Origin: Lysobacteraceae bacterium
GTDB taxonomy: Bacteria > Pseudomonadota > Gammaproteobacteria > Xanthomonadales > Wenzhouxiangellaceae
Assembly (NCBI GenBank): GCA_020201235.1
Contig: JAIVHD010000036.1
Coordinates: 1 to 9,917 of the forward strand
Reading direction: 5' to 3'
Length of the DNA stretch: 9,917 bases
How positions within the stretch are numbered: position 1 is the stretch's first letter; each line of letters opens with the position of its first letter. Below are positions 1 to 7,476 of this stretch, piece by piece. A model generated the notes under the pieces. That model searched no databases and was not told where the DNA came from. It worked only from the letters and a program-made list of their open reading frames with translations. Both the position numbers and the translations under genes were made by a program.

Positions 1-2794
1 GACCAGCAGCAACCTCGGTTCCCCATGGCGTGTCGTAGCGGCCGGTGAGATCCCAGTACTGCGTGCGACGGACCGGGCCGAGAGCGGGGTTGCCCAGGTT
101 GTCGACCTCCGACAGCCATTCCCACCCGATCGAGGCACCGAGATCGGCATACGACCAGTCCAGCGTCGAGTAACCGGACCATTCCGGGAACACGCCTTCG
201 GCAATGCCGTTGATGCCCGGCGAGAATTCGCCGGCGACATCGACTCCGCTGCCGGCCAGGATTTCGCCCTCGCGCTCGTCCAGCCAGGTCCACAGAGAGC
301 GGGCTCTGAACAGGCCGAGATCGGTTGACCAGGTATAGCTGACGTCGAAGTCGACGCCCGTGGCGGTCAGGCTACCGGCATTGCGGTTCTGCGAAACAAT
401 CGAGATGACTTCGCCGGGGTTGATCGTCAGATCCCGGGTGATGTCATTACAGAAGTCCTGGTTTCCGGCAAAGATGCACTGGTTGACGACATCCTCGGCG
501 TCGACCACGGTGATCGGATCGTCCAGATCGATATCCCAGTAATCGACGGTCAGGCTCAAACCAGGCAGCTGCGACGGCGCGAACGTGAAGCCGAAGGTGA
601 TGGTTTCGCCTTCTTCCGGTTCCAGGTTCGGGTTACCGCCGACGCGGGCACGCGGCTGTGCGTTGGTCTGGAAGAAGCCACCGTCGGGCACACCGGTTGC
701 CCGGCACTGGGCTTGCTGCTCGGGCGTCAAACCAGCAAACAGGTTGCTGTCCGGGTCACTGATGATGCCGTTGGAGCACGGATCCTGGAAGCTCGGGAAG
801 CTGTCGCCCTGCGGTGAGAACAGGTTGAAGATGGTCGGTTCACGGAACACCTCCGAGAAGCTGCCGCGGATCAGCAGGTCGCGGTACGGCTGCCAGCGAC
901 CGTTGACCATGAATACGGTGTTGTCGCCAATGGTCGAGAAGTTGTCGTAGCGAACGCCGGCGCCGACTTCGAGCAGGTGCGCGAACGGCAGGTCAGCCAG
1001 CAGCGGGATGTTGGTCTCGGCAAACCAGGAGTTGACCTCGAAGTCGCCCTCGGTCTTGCTAAAGGTGTTGCCGGTGACCGAATCGGTGGCTTTGCCGGAG
1101 TCCGGAATCGAGTTGAGTTTCTGATCGCGGAATTCATAACCCAGCGCGAGACCGACCGGACCGGCCGGAAGCTGGAACAGGTCGCCCGAGACACCGCCGC
1201 TGATGGTGGTCAACGTCGAGTCCAAGCGGTCGACCAGTTCGGCACCAGCAAAGTCGAGCATTTCCTGTGTGATCGATCCGAAGCCGCCGAACAGGTTCAT
1301 GGGTACACAACCGGCAATCGGGTTTTCCGGTGTGCCGCACACGGCGTTACCGGCATCGTCGAAGAACGATGGACCAACCGCTTGACGGAAGTTGGCACCG
1401 ACGAACTGCCCGAAATCGGTATTGGTCTGGTTGGTGCGACCCCAGTGGAACGAAGCCTCATAGGTCCAGGTCGGCAGCGCTTGGCCGATGTCGCCTCTGA
1501 CGCCGCCGGTGATGTTGGTGCGGACCACGTCCTGCTCGAAGCGACGGCGGCCTTCGGCGACGCGCCGACGCAGGTCGACGATATCTTCGCCGAACGGGTT
1601 AAAGGCGTTGCTGGCCGGTACCCCTTCGCCGGGGCCGTTATCCAGCGGCGCACCCGGGTCGAAGATGCCGATAAACAGCGGAGTTGGCGCCAGCTCCTGC
1701 TCGGAACGCCGATTTGACCAGCGGCCCTCGAGGAAGCCGTTCATCGTGAAGCCATTGTCGAGATCGAACAAGTCGTAATTGCCTTCGGCAAATACGCTGG
1801 TGCGCGTGAATGGCTGCTGGATAAAGTTGACCGGTGCGAAGTTATAGGCATCGGAACCTACGAATGGACGAATTTCGCCGGTGTCGAGATCACGGGTAAA
1901 GCTGCCGAGACGACCGATGAAATTACCGTCTTCGTCCGTATTGAAATCAAACGGGACGAAGAAGCCGCCCAGCGACGAGCTGCTGCCGCCGTTAGTGTTA
2001 CAGTCACCGCTTTCGAGGCAGCCCGGGAAGTTGCTCAGGTTGCCACCAAGCGCTTGCTGGAACTGGGCCCCTTTCAGGTTGCCCTGGAAGACCGGGTCTT
2101 GCTTGGTGCGCTCGGCACCCATGACATACGAGCCTTTCGGGCCGACATCGCCGATGATGGCCGAGAACCGGCCCAGGTCGCCGTCGGTGCCTTTCCATTC
2201 GTCGCGCAATGCACCGGCCGGGTTATTAACGGTTTCCAGCGACTGGCCGAACTGAACCTGGACCTGCCCACCGCTGAAATCGGTGCGGGTGATGATGTTG
2301 ACCACGCCGGCAACCGCGTCGGCCCCGTAAATGGCCGAAGCGCCTTCTTTCAGCACTTCGATGCGTTCGATCATCACGATCGGCATGGTCGAGAAATCGG
2401 ACGCGCCATTGCTGCGGCGGCCATTGATCAACACCAGCGTACGGGCCGGACCCATGCCGCGCAGGCTGGTCAGGCTGGAGCCATCGCCGCCGTTGTTGGT
2501 GGCGGTCGACAGCGGCGAGCCGGTGATGGCCGGCAACTGACGCAGGACTTCGCCGATATCGGACAGGCCGATGCGTTCGATGTCTTCGCGGGTCAAAATG
2601 TTGACTGGGCGCGCGCCCTCAATGTCGACGCGGCTCAGGCGCGAACCGGTGATCTGGACACGGTCCAGGTCGGCGGCGTCCTCTTCCTGCTCCTGGGCAA
2701 ACGCCGGGGCGGCGCTTGCCGCAAGTCCGACGAGCACTCCGGCACCAAGCGCGTAGTGAATGGCCTCTGCCAGTGGATTACGGTTGTCTTTCAT
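1..2794 (-). CDS. TonB-dependent outer-membrane receptor, 3' end cut by window edge
   Basis: Outer-membrane beta-barrel receptor that takes up a large or scarce substrate using TonB-ExbBD energy; the substrate cannot be read from sequence. The frame is open from ATG 2792-2794 to the window edge (931 codons, no stop), so roughly the last strands are missing. Residues 1-33 form a signal peptide ending AFA|QE. A TonB-box-like segment (LDRVQITGSRL) lies at about 43-53. The plug domain covers about 60-170, with the typical LRGMGPARTLVLINGRR and GASAIYGADAVAGVVNIITR. The rest is barrel with aromatic strands. Cysteines come in close pairs (C259/C265, C486/C496 and two more pairs further on), probably in extracellular loops. 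AGGAG at 2803-2807 lies 8 nt from the ATG. There is no N-terminal secretin/STN domain, so it is not a FecA-type signalling receptor. It resembles the large uncharacterised receptors of Xanthomonadales and relatives. Family call is secure; function is unknown. Confidence 0.93.
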   Translation of the reverse strand, partial: MKDNRNPLAEAIHYALGAGVLVGLAASAAPAFAQEQEEDAADLDRVQITGSRLSRVDIEGARPVNILTREDIERIGLSDIGEVLRQLPAITGSPLSTATNNGGDGSSLTSLRGMGPARTLVLINGRRSNGASDFSTMPIVMIERIEVLKEGASAIYGADAVAGVVNIITRTDFSGGQVQVQFGQSLETVNNPAGALRDEWKGTDGDLGRFSAIIGDVGPKGSYVMGAERTKQDPVFQGNLKGAQFQQALGGNLSNFPGCLESGDCNTNGGSSSSLGGFFVPFDFNTDEDGNFIGRLGSFTRDLDTGEIRPFVGSDAYNFAPVNFIQQPFTRTSVFAEGNYDLFDLDNGFTMNGFLEGRWSNRRSEQELAPTPLFIGIFDPGAPLDNGPGEGVPASNAFNPFGEDIVDLRRRVAEGRRRFEQDVVRTNITGGVRGDIGQALPTWTYEASFHWGRTNQTNTDFGQFVGANFRQAVGPSFFDDAGNAVCGTPENPIAGCVPMNLFGGFGSITQEMLDFAGAELVDRLDSTLTTISGGVSGDLFQLPAGPVGLALGYEFRDQKLNSIPDSGKATDSVTGNTFSKTEGDFEVNSWFAETNIPLLADLPFAHLLEVGAGVRYDNFSTIGDNTVFMVNGRWQPYRDLLIRGSFSEVFREPTIFNLFSPQGDSFPSFQDPCSNGIISDPDSNLFAGLTPEQQAQCRATGVPDGGFFQTNAQPRARVGGNPNLEPEEGETITFGFTFAPSQLPGLSLTVDYWDIDLDDPITVVDAEDVVNQCIFAGNQDFCNDITRDLTINPGEVISIVSQNRNAGSLTATGVDFDVSYTWSTDLGLFRARSLWTWLDEREGEILAGSGVDVAGEFSPGINGIAEGVFPEWSGYSTLDWSYADLGASIGWEWLSEVDNLGNPALGPVRRTQYWDLTGRYDTPWGTEVAAG

Positions 2795-2830
2795 TTAAGA
2801 CTCTCCTGAATTTGTCTTGAAATATTGCTT

Positions 2831-2846
2831 TCGATACTTGTATCGA
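2831..2846. promoter_or_regulatory. Perfect operator-like palindrome in the receptor leader
   Basis: TCGATAC-TT-GTATCGA is a 7-bp perfect inverted repeat with a 2-bp spacer, 37 bp upstream of the receptor start codon. It lies between the start codon and the candidate promoter, where a repressor could block transcription. Some TonB receptors are controlled by LacI-type regulators that bind palindromes, but no regulator gene is in this window, so operator function is inference. It could also form a short hairpin in the leader RNA. Confidence 0.35.
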
Positions 2847-2927
2847 CGGCTGTCGATGTGGTTTTGTTTTGCCCCGTAGCACCACAGCAGACCACAGGTT
2901 TGTGCCGTGACAAAACACGTCGATCGG

Positions 2928-2956
2928 ATGTTAGCACTGATTGAGTCGAATGAAAA
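2928..2956 (-). promoter_or_regulatory. Candidate promoter of the TonB receptor
   Basis: Read on the minus strand: -35 TTTTCA (2951-2956), a 17-bp spacer, then -10 TAACAT (2928-2933) preceded by TG at the extended -10 position. Transcription would start near 2921, giving a leader of about 125 nt that contains the palindrome at 2831-2846. The -35 matches consensus at 4 of 6 positions. Alternatives closer to the gene scored worse by eye. Confidence 0.3.
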
Positions 2957-3042
2957 GGTTTTGTTAAGCAATTGTGAAGGTTTAGGCAGGCTCGGGTCTC
3001 AGACCGTTCTACGTCCTCGGGCTCGATCCAGGCGGGCTCGGC

Positions 3043-3065
3043 CCCGGCTTGTTCCGGCAGCCGGG
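3043..3065. repeat. GC-rich hairpin in the tkt-receptor intergenic region
   Basis: CCCGGCT at 3043-3049 and AGCCGGG at 3059-3065 form a perfect 7-bp inverted repeat with a 9-nt loop. It lies about 225 bp beyond the tkt stop. There is no T-run on either strand, so it is not a classical intrinsic terminator. It may still slow polymerase, or be decayed repeat material like the neighbouring element. Confidence 0.3.
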
Positions 3066-3093
3066 TTCAAAGCCTTTGGCGGCTGTACTGCGC

Positions 3094-3162
3094 CAGTAGA
3101 TCAGACTTAGCAGTGGCGAATCAGGCGGCCTTAGCCGGGCTTATTCATCGCCTGATCTACTG
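3094..3162. repeat. Nested, mutually exclusive inverted repeats
   Basis: An outer 11-bp perfect inverted repeat, CAGTAGATCAG (3094-3104) with CTGATCTACTG (3152-3162), competes with an inner 8-bp repeat, ATCAGGCG (3120-3127) with CGCCTGAT (3149-3156). The two pairings share 3152-3156 and cannot both form. The segment lies downstream of tkt (minus strand) and upstream of the receptor promoter region. It overlaps the left end of repeat copy A. A role as an mRNA 3' structure is possible but unproven. Confidence 0.45.
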
Positions 3163-3290
3163 CCGGCCCTGTGCCTACAACGTTTTGCAGCCAAGCGCAT
3201 CCTCACCGGACAGACCCCCACGCTTGCGCTGCGCTCGGCCGCAGAAACGCCATATCCACGGGGCCTGGAAGCGCCTCGCGCCGATTGGGC
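3120..3290 (+). repeat. Dispersed palindromic intergenic repeat, copy A
   Basis: Same orientation as copy B at 8202-8377. Shared blocks in order: a left end containing CTTATTCA (3140-3147; 16 of 22 identical to copy B over 3127-3148), GCATCCTCACCGGACAG (ending 3213), exactly 17 nt, then GCGCTCGG (3231-3238), GAAACGCC (3244-3251) and a CCTG block. Copy B has the same 17-nt gap between its central blocks. The right end of copy A is not clear and runs up to the tkt stop codon. It fills most of the space downstream of tkt. Confidence 0.6.
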
Positions 3291-5144
3291 TTAGCGGTCG
3301 TGCCGCGCCAAGTTGCGGGCTTCGGAAACAACGTTGTCGACCGTTAGACCAAACTGCTCGAACAGCTCGGCGGCCGGTGCCGAGGCACCGAAGCGGTCGA
3401 TGCCGATGACTTTCCCGAAGTGACCGACCAGCCCCTGCCAATACCGGCTGACACCGGCTTCGATGGCGATTCGCCCACGAACGCTGGACGGCAACACGTG
3501 CTCGCGGTATTCAGCGTCGCCAGCCATGAAGCGCTCGGGGTTGGGCATCGAGACCACACGCGTGGCGATGCCGTCGTCGTTAAGGATTGCCGCCGCGCCG
3601 GTCGCCAGCCCGACTTCCGAGCCGCTTGCGATCAGGATGATTTCCGGCGACCCGACGCCGTCGGAAAGGATGTAGCCGCCGCGCGCGACCTGGTCGAGCT
3701 GCTCGCCGGTGCGCAGCTGGTGGTCGAGGCCCTGGCGGGTCAGAATCAGCGCGCTGGGCCCGGTGTAGACATGGATGGCGCCGGTCGGAATCAACGCCGA
3801 CATCCGCACCGCGTTGCGCGCGTAATCGGAAAACACCAGGAAGGTGCCTGTATAAGGTATAAAACCGCCGTGCAGATGGAGGCCGCTGGCAATCGCGGTC
3901 ATGCCGAATTCGCGCACGCCGTAATAAATGTAATTGCCGACCGGGTCTGCCTGCAGGATATCGCGACTGCCGGACCAGTCGGTATTGTTGGAGCCGGTCA
4001 GGTCGGCCGAGCCGCCAAGCAGTTCCGGCAGCAGTGGGCCGAACTGCTCGAGCGTCTGGCCGGATGCCTTGCGTGTGGCGACCTTGCTGCCGTCGGCCTG
4101 CATGGCCTCGATGATGCGCCGTGCCTCGGTATCAAAGTCCGGCGGCAGTTCGTGGCGCATGCGGCGTTCGAATTCAGCGGCCTGCCCGGGATGGCATTCG
4201 CGGTAGCGCTCCCAGGTCTCCGTCCAGGCATGTTCGGCCGCTGCGCCGCGCTCGCGGCCATCCCAGCCGGCCCTGATTTCGTCCGGAACTTCAAACGGCG
4301 GGTGGGTCCAGCCGAGTTCGGCGCGTGTTTTGGCGATTTCCTCGTCGCCCAATGGCGAGCCGTGAACGCCGGCCGTGCCGTGCTTGTTGGGCGATCCAAA
4401 CCCGATCTCGGTCTTGCAGCAGATCAGCGTCGGGCGCTGATCATCGGCACGCGCCTGCTCCACCGCAGCGCGGATCGACGCGGGATCGTGGCCGTCGACG
4501 TCGTCGATAACCTGCCAGCCATAGCTTCGGAAGCGCGCCGGCGTATCGTCGGTGAACCAGCCCTCGACCTTGCCGTCGATCGATATGCCGTTGTCGTCGT
4601 AAAACACAACCAGTTTGCCCAAGCCCCAGGTGCCGGCCAGCGAGCAGGCCTCGTGCGACACGCCCTCCATCAGGCAGCCGTCGCCGGCAAACACCCAGGT
4701 GTAGTGGTCGATCAGCGCCAGGTCGTCGCGGTTGAAGCTACGAGCCAGCAATTTTTCGGCCAGCGCCATGCCGACTGCGTTGGCCAGACCCTGGCCGAGC
4801 GGGCCGGTGGTGGTCTCCACGCCCGGTGCTTCGCCGTATTCGGGGTGGCCGGGCGTTGGAGAGTTCAACTGGCGAAAATTTTTCAGGTCTTCGATCGACA
4901 GCGCATAACCGCTCAAGTGCAGCGCCGAGTACAGCAGCATCGAGCCATGGCCGTTGGAGACCACGAAGCGGTCGCGATTCCACCAGTCCGGGTTGGCCGG
5001 GTTATGACTCATAAAGTCGTTGAAAAGAACTTCGGCGATGTCGGCCATGCCCATGGGCATGCCGGGGTGGCCCGAGTTGGCGCGCTGGACGGCGTCCATG
5101 GAAAGCGCGCGAATGGCATTGGCGAGTTGGCGTCGATCGGTCAT
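3291..5144 (-). CDS. tkt: Transketolase with an in-frame deletion of catalytic-loop residues
   Basis: Thiamine-diphosphate enzyme moving two-carbon ketol units in the non-oxidative pentose phosphate pathway; cytoplasmic. The product is 617 aa; the family is usually about 665. Start ATG 5142-5144 ([19 protein letters not shown]) matches the family N-terminus; AGGA lies 11 nt upstream. Present at E. coli TktA positions: H26, H66, H100, the GDG Mg/ThDP motif with D155 and N185, H261, R358, S385; also the REFGM glutamate (E412 here). After T461 (VYT) the sequence jumps straight to [10 protein letters not shown]. The segment that should follow, HDSxGxGEDGPTHQP to the end of the next helix (E. coli 461-511, with H461, D469, H473), is absent. 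R470 here equals E. coli R520, so exactly 51 residues (153 bp) are missing with frame kept. The C-terminal domain (GSEV, VVSMPN, FGxSAPA) is intact. Enzyme activity is therefore doubtful: a natural deletion, pseudogene or assembly error. Confidence 0.95.
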   Translation of the reverse strand: MTDRRQLANAIRALSMDAVQRANSGHPGMPMGMADIAEVLFNDFMSHNPANPDWWNRDRFVVSNGHGSMLLYSALHLSGYALSIEDLKNFRQLNSPTPGHPEYGEAPGVETTTGPLGQGLANAVGMALAEKLLARSFNRDDLALIDHYTWVFAGDGCLMEGVSHEACSLAGTWGLGKLVVFYDDNGISIDGKVEGWFTDDTPARFRSYGWQVIDDVDGHDPASIRAAVEQARADDQRPTLICCKTEIGFGSPNKHGTAGVHGSPLGDEEIAKTRAELGWTHPPFEVPDEIRAGWDGRERGAAAEHAWTETWERYRECHPGQAAEFERRMRHELPPDFDTEARRIIEAMQADGSKVATRKASGQTLEQFGPLLPELLGGSADLTGSNNTDWSGSRDILQADPVGNYIYYGVREFGMTAIASGLHLHGGFIPYTGTFLVFSDYARNAVRMSALIPTGAIHVYTGPSALILTRQGLDHQLRTGEQLDQVARGGYILSDGVGSPEIILIASGSEVGLATGAAAILNDDGIATRVVSMPNPERFMAGDAEYREHVLPSSVRGRIAIEAGVSRYWQGLVGHFGKVIGIDRFGASAPAAELFEQFGLTVDNVVSEARNLARHDR

Positions 5145-5174
5145 GAGCGTGGTCTTCCTGAGGCTTGCTGGGTC

Positions 5175-5203
5175 GGCTTTCAGGCCCCGATGGCCTAAAA
5201 GCC
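5175..5203 (-). promoter_or_regulatory. Long stem-loop at the 5' end of the tkt mRNA
   Basis: Read on the minus strand, GGCTTTTAGGCC and GGCCTGAAAGCC flank the 5-nt loop ATCGG, giving a 12-bp stem with one G-U wobble. It begins 4 nt past the candidate -10, so the transcript would start in or just before the stem. A 5'-terminal hairpin usually protects mRNA from decay; here that is inference. The ribosome binding site (5156-5159) is outside the stem. There is no T-run, so it is not a terminator. Confidence 0.5.
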
Positions 5204-5207
5204 CGCT

Positions 5208-5213
5208 ATTGTA
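5208..5213 (-). promoter_or_regulatory. Candidate -10 element of tkt
   Basis: TACAAT on the minus strand (5 of 6 to TATAAT) in the context GGCTACAATAGC. A start near 5201 would give a leader of about 57 nt. No good -35 hexamer sits 16-18 bp upstream (TGGGAT at 17 bp). The frr promoter shows the same GCTACAAT core, which supports the call. Confidence 0.45.
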
Positions 5214-5249
5214 GCCGACCGCCCCGCGAAATCCCACAGGCTGTCGGTC

Positions 5250-5380
5250 GCTGCGCAAGCCGGACCCTTGGCCCCGCGATTGGTCCAGTGAGGATGCGTG
5301 ACCGAGCGAAACGCCGTAGACACGGGACATGTAGGGGCCATAATAGGTGGGGTGGTGAATACGACAGGTTGATGGGCTGA
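5250..5380. repeat. Dispersed palindromic intergenic repeat, copy C (rearranged)
   Basis: The 28-bp core at 5281-5308, read on the minus strand, matches copy B (8253-8280) at 24 of 28 positions, including CGCTCGGTCACGCA and CCTCAC. The plus strand continues with GCGAAACGCCG (5306-5316) and later GGTGAATACG (5354-5363), blocks that copy B also carries in plus orientation. The core is thus inverted relative to its flanks when compared with copy B. This fits a mosaic of palindromic modules. It lies between the divergent tkt and rpsB promoters. Confidence 0.55.
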
Positions 5381-5394
5381 AGCCGCCACAACGC

Positions 5395-5424
5395 TTGCCC
5401 GATCGGGCTGGGGCGGGTTATAAT
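5395..5424 (+). promoter_or_regulatory. Promoter of the rpsB operon
   Basis: -35 TTGCCC (5395-5400), an 18-bp spacer and a consensus -10 TATAAT (5419-5424). Transcription would start near 5431, giving a 185-nt leader. A perfect 12-bp palindrome, GCCCGATCGGGC (5397-5408), overlaps the -35 element and could bind a regulator or simply be GC-rich symmetry. Confidence 0.7.
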
Positions 5425-5430
5425 CGCAGG

Positions 5431-5615
5431 GATGGGTCGAGAGCTTTTTCGCCCACGAGTCGCCGGCGCGATGCGTCGAGCGAAAATTCACACGCGTTCC
5501 GACACGTTCGATGGGGTTGCCCGGCGTTATTCAACCGGGTCATCGGATGGGGAATTGCGGAGGTCCAAACCCTGCCGGGGCGCAAGCTCCGCGCAATCAA
5601 TCGAAGGATTACAAA
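5431..5615 (+). promoter_or_regulatory. Structured rpsB leader, candidate S2 autoregulatory element
   Basis: An untranslated stretch of about 185 nt between promoter and rpsB with several hairpins. Hairpin 1 is TGGG-T-CGA with TCG-CCCA (5433-5455). Two overlapping pairings follow: GGTTG (5515-5519) with CAACC (5532-5536), or CCCGG (5520-5524) with CCGGG (5535-5539). Hairpin 3 is ATTGCGGAG (5554-5562) with CTCCGCGCAAT (5587-5597), with a 2-nt bulge. In E. coli and relatives, S2 represses rpsB-tsf through a folded leader. That this leader does the same is inference from position, length and structure; I could not compare it with the known motif. Confidence 0.55.
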
Positions 5616-6584
5616 ATGCCTAATGTCACCATGCGCCAGATGCTTGAAGCAGGCGTGCATTTCGGTCACCAGACCCGCTACTGGAACCCCAAGATGGAAC
5701 CCTACATTTTTGGGGCCCGGGGCAAAATTCACATTATCAACCTGGAGCGCACGCTTCCGCTGCTGAAGGAATCGTTGGATTTCCTCAGCCGGATGGCGAG
5801 CAAGCGCGGCACCGTGCTGTTCGTCGGCACCAAGCGGGCCGCAGGCCAGGCCATTGCCGAAGAGGCCGAGCGCTGCGGCATGCCGTATGTCTCTCACCGC
5901 TGGCTGGGCGGCATGCTGACCAACTTCCGCACGATTCGTCAGTCGATCAACCGGCTCAAGGAGCTCGAAGCCATGGAAACCGATGGCAGTTTCGAGCGCC
6001 TGGTCAAAAAGGAAGTGCTGGAACTGACCCGCGAGCGCAACCGCCTGGAGCAAAGCCTGGGGGGGATCAAGAACATGAATTCGCTGCCCGATGCAATGTT
6101 CATCATTGATATCGGCCATGAAGATATTGCCATCGCCGAGGCACACAAGCTCAAGATCCCGGTTGTCGCGGTCGTCGATACAAACCACAATCCCGAGCAG
6201 GTCGACTACATGATCCCGGGTAACGACGATGCGATCCGCTCGGTGCGCCTGTATGCGCAGCTTGCCGCTGACGCAATCCTCGAAGGCCGGGCATCGGTGC
6301 CGCAGGCCGCCGGCGATAAGGATGAGTTTATCGAGCTCGATGCCGAGGGCAATCCGATCGAAGCCGCCGCTCCGGCCAGGAAGACGGCCAAGAAAAAGGT
6401 CAGTAAAAAGGTTGCCAGCAAGCCCGCCGAAGCACCGGCTGCCGCTTCGACCGAGAAGCCGGCCGAGAAGCCGGCCGATGCCGCTGGCAAAGCGCCGGAC
6501 GCGGCCGATGAGCCCAAAGCGGTTGCGGCTCCGATCGAGGCCGAAAGTGCCCCGGAAAACACCCAGAGCAAGGATCAGTCATGA
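5616..6584 (+). CDS. rpsB: 30S ribosomal protein S2 with a long C-terminal tail
   Basis: Small-subunit protein bound at the head-body junction, needed for S1 docking and initiation. 322 aa. The S2 core covers residues 1 to about 230: [19 protein letters not shown] at 9-27, the coiled-coil insertion around 105-150 and [19 protein letters not shown] at 158-176. E. coli S2 is 241 aa, so about 80 residues are extra. The tail (about 243-322) is Ala/Pro/Lys/Glu-rich and low-complexity, first basic ([14 protein letters not shown]), then acidic. It includes a tandem 12-bp DNA repeat (GAGAAGCCGGCC, 6453-6476) encoding EKPA twice. The start is set by AGGA at 5605-5608, 7 nt upstream, and by the family N-terminus [10 protein letters not shown]; an upstream in-frame ATG at 5511 lies in the leader. 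It overlaps tsf by 4 bp. Confidence 0.98.
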   Translation: MPNVTMRQMLEAGVHFGHQTRYWNPKMEPYIFGARGKIHIINLERTLPLLKESLDFLSRMASKRGTVLFVGTKRAAGQAIAEEAERCGMPYVSHRWLGGMLTNFRTIRQSINRLKELEAMETDGSFERLVKKEVLELTRERNRLEQSLGGIKNMNSLPDAMFIIDIGHEDIAIAEAHKLKIPVVAVVDTNHNPEQVDYMIPGNDDAIRSVRLYAQLAADAILEGRASVPQAAGDKDEFIELDAEGNPIEAAAPARKTAKKKVSKKVASKPAEAPAAASTEKPAEKPADAAGKAPDAADEPKAVAAPIEAESAPENTQSKDQS

Positions 6585-7456
6585 GCATTACAGCAGCCCA
6601 GGTCAAGCAGTTGCGCGAGCGCTCCGGCGCTGGCATGATGGAGTGCAAGAAGGCGCTGGTCGAAACCGGTGGTGATATCGAGGCCGCGATCGAGCACCTG
6701 CGCAAAAGCGGATTGGCCAAGGCCGATAAGAAGGCTGGCCGGGTCGCAGCCGAAGGCGCGATCGTGCAGGCCGGCGATGCCGACTCGGCCGTGCTTGTCG
6801 AAATCAACTGCGAAACCGATTTCGTTGCCAAGGACAACAATTTCCGCTCGTTCGCCGAGCGCGCCGCCGAACTCGCGCTGCAAACAGGCAGCGGCGACGT
6901 CTCGGCCTTGTCCGGTGCCGACTTTGGTGGCGGCGAGACGGTCGAGTTGCGCCGCCAGCAGCTGGTCGCGAAGCTCGGCGAAAACATTCAGCTTCGACGC
7001 ACCGTTCGCGTTCGTGTTGAAGGTGGGGTGATCGGCGGCTATATCCACGGCGACCGGATTGGTGTGCTGGTCGGGCTGAAAGGCGGCGATGAAGATCTCG
7101 CGCGCGACGTGGCGATGCATATCGCGGCCTTAAACCCCCCCTATATCGATGCCGATGCCGTTCCCGGCGACGTGCTCGAAAAGGAAAAGGAAATTCTGCG
7201 TGCCCAGGCCGAGGGTTCCGGCAAGTCGGCCGAAATCATCGAAAAAATGATCGTCGGACGCCTCAACAAGCGGCTGGCTGAGATTACCCTGCTCGGGCAG
7301 CCATTCGTCAAGGATTCCGACCAGACCGTCGGCGCGCTGCTGAAATCGCGCGGCGCGGCTGTTGTTGCATTCGAGCGCCTGGAGGTTGGTGAAGGCATCG
7401 AAAAGGAACAATCCGATTTCGCCGCCGAAGTGATGCAACAGGCACGGGGAAGCTGA
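6581..7456 (+). CDS. tsf: Elongation factor Ts
   Basis: Guanine-nucleotide exchange factor that releases GDP from EF-Tu in the cytoplasm. 291 aa, against 283 in E. coli. The N-terminal UBA-like module is at residues 1-55 ([19 protein letters not shown]), followed by the core with the EF-Tu contact motif TDFVAKDN at 79-86, the dimerisation region, and a C-terminal module (about 260-291). ATG 6581 overlaps the rpsB stop as ATGA, with AAGGA at 6570-6574, 6 nt upstream. This implies translational coupling with S2. E. coli has a sizeable rpsB-tsf spacer instead. No key residue appears to be missing. Confidence 0.98.
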   Translation: MSITAAQVKQLRERSGAGMMECKKALVETGGDIEAAIEHLRKSGLAKADKKAGRVAAEGAIVQAGDADSAVLVEINCETDFVAKDNNFRSFAERAAELALQTGSGDVSALSGADFGGGETVELRRQQLVAKLGENIQLRRTVRVRVEGGVIGGYIHGDRIGVLVGLKGGDEDLARDVAMHIAALNPPYIDADAVPGDVLEKEKEILRAQAEGSGKSAEIIEKMIVGRLNKRLAEITLLGQPFVKDSDQTVGALLKSRGAAVVAFERLEVGEGIEKEQSDFAAEVMQQARGS

Positions 7457-7476
7457 TTGCCGTCGGAGCCGCAGTC

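Noticed and set aside
977..1717. 246-codon plus-strand open frame, and another at 2054-2809
   Set aside because: Both lie antisense to the TonB receptor, whose signal peptide, plug and barrel are continuous on the minus strand.
3059..3080. tRNA T-loop-like GGTTCAA
   Set aside because: The flanking bases do not form a T-stem, and no anticodon or acceptor arm is present.
2907..3110. Small plus-strand frame of 67 codons in the tkt-receptor gap
   Set aside because: It overlaps the receptor's promoter and inverted repeats, lacks a convincing ribosome binding site and has a composition that reads as non-coding.
3700..3800. Frameshift as the cause of the missing transketolase segment
   Set aside because: The frame is the same on both sides and no extra bases carry the missing motif in another frame; it is a clean deletion.
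3420..5198. 592-codon open frame on the plus strand
   Set aside because: It is antisense to transketolase; the minus frame has clear family motifs. Long antisense frames are expected in GC-rich coding DNA, and this one shows no recognisable domain.
5145..5330. N-terminal extension of transketolase to an ATG at 5330
   Set aside because: The extra 62 residues cross the -10 element, leader hairpin and repeat copy C, and the family N-terminus begins at 5144.
5511..5615. Upstream in-frame start for rpsB
   Set aside because: It lies in the structured leader with no good ribosome binding site; MPNVT at 5616 matches the S2 N-terminus and has AGGA 7 nt upstream.
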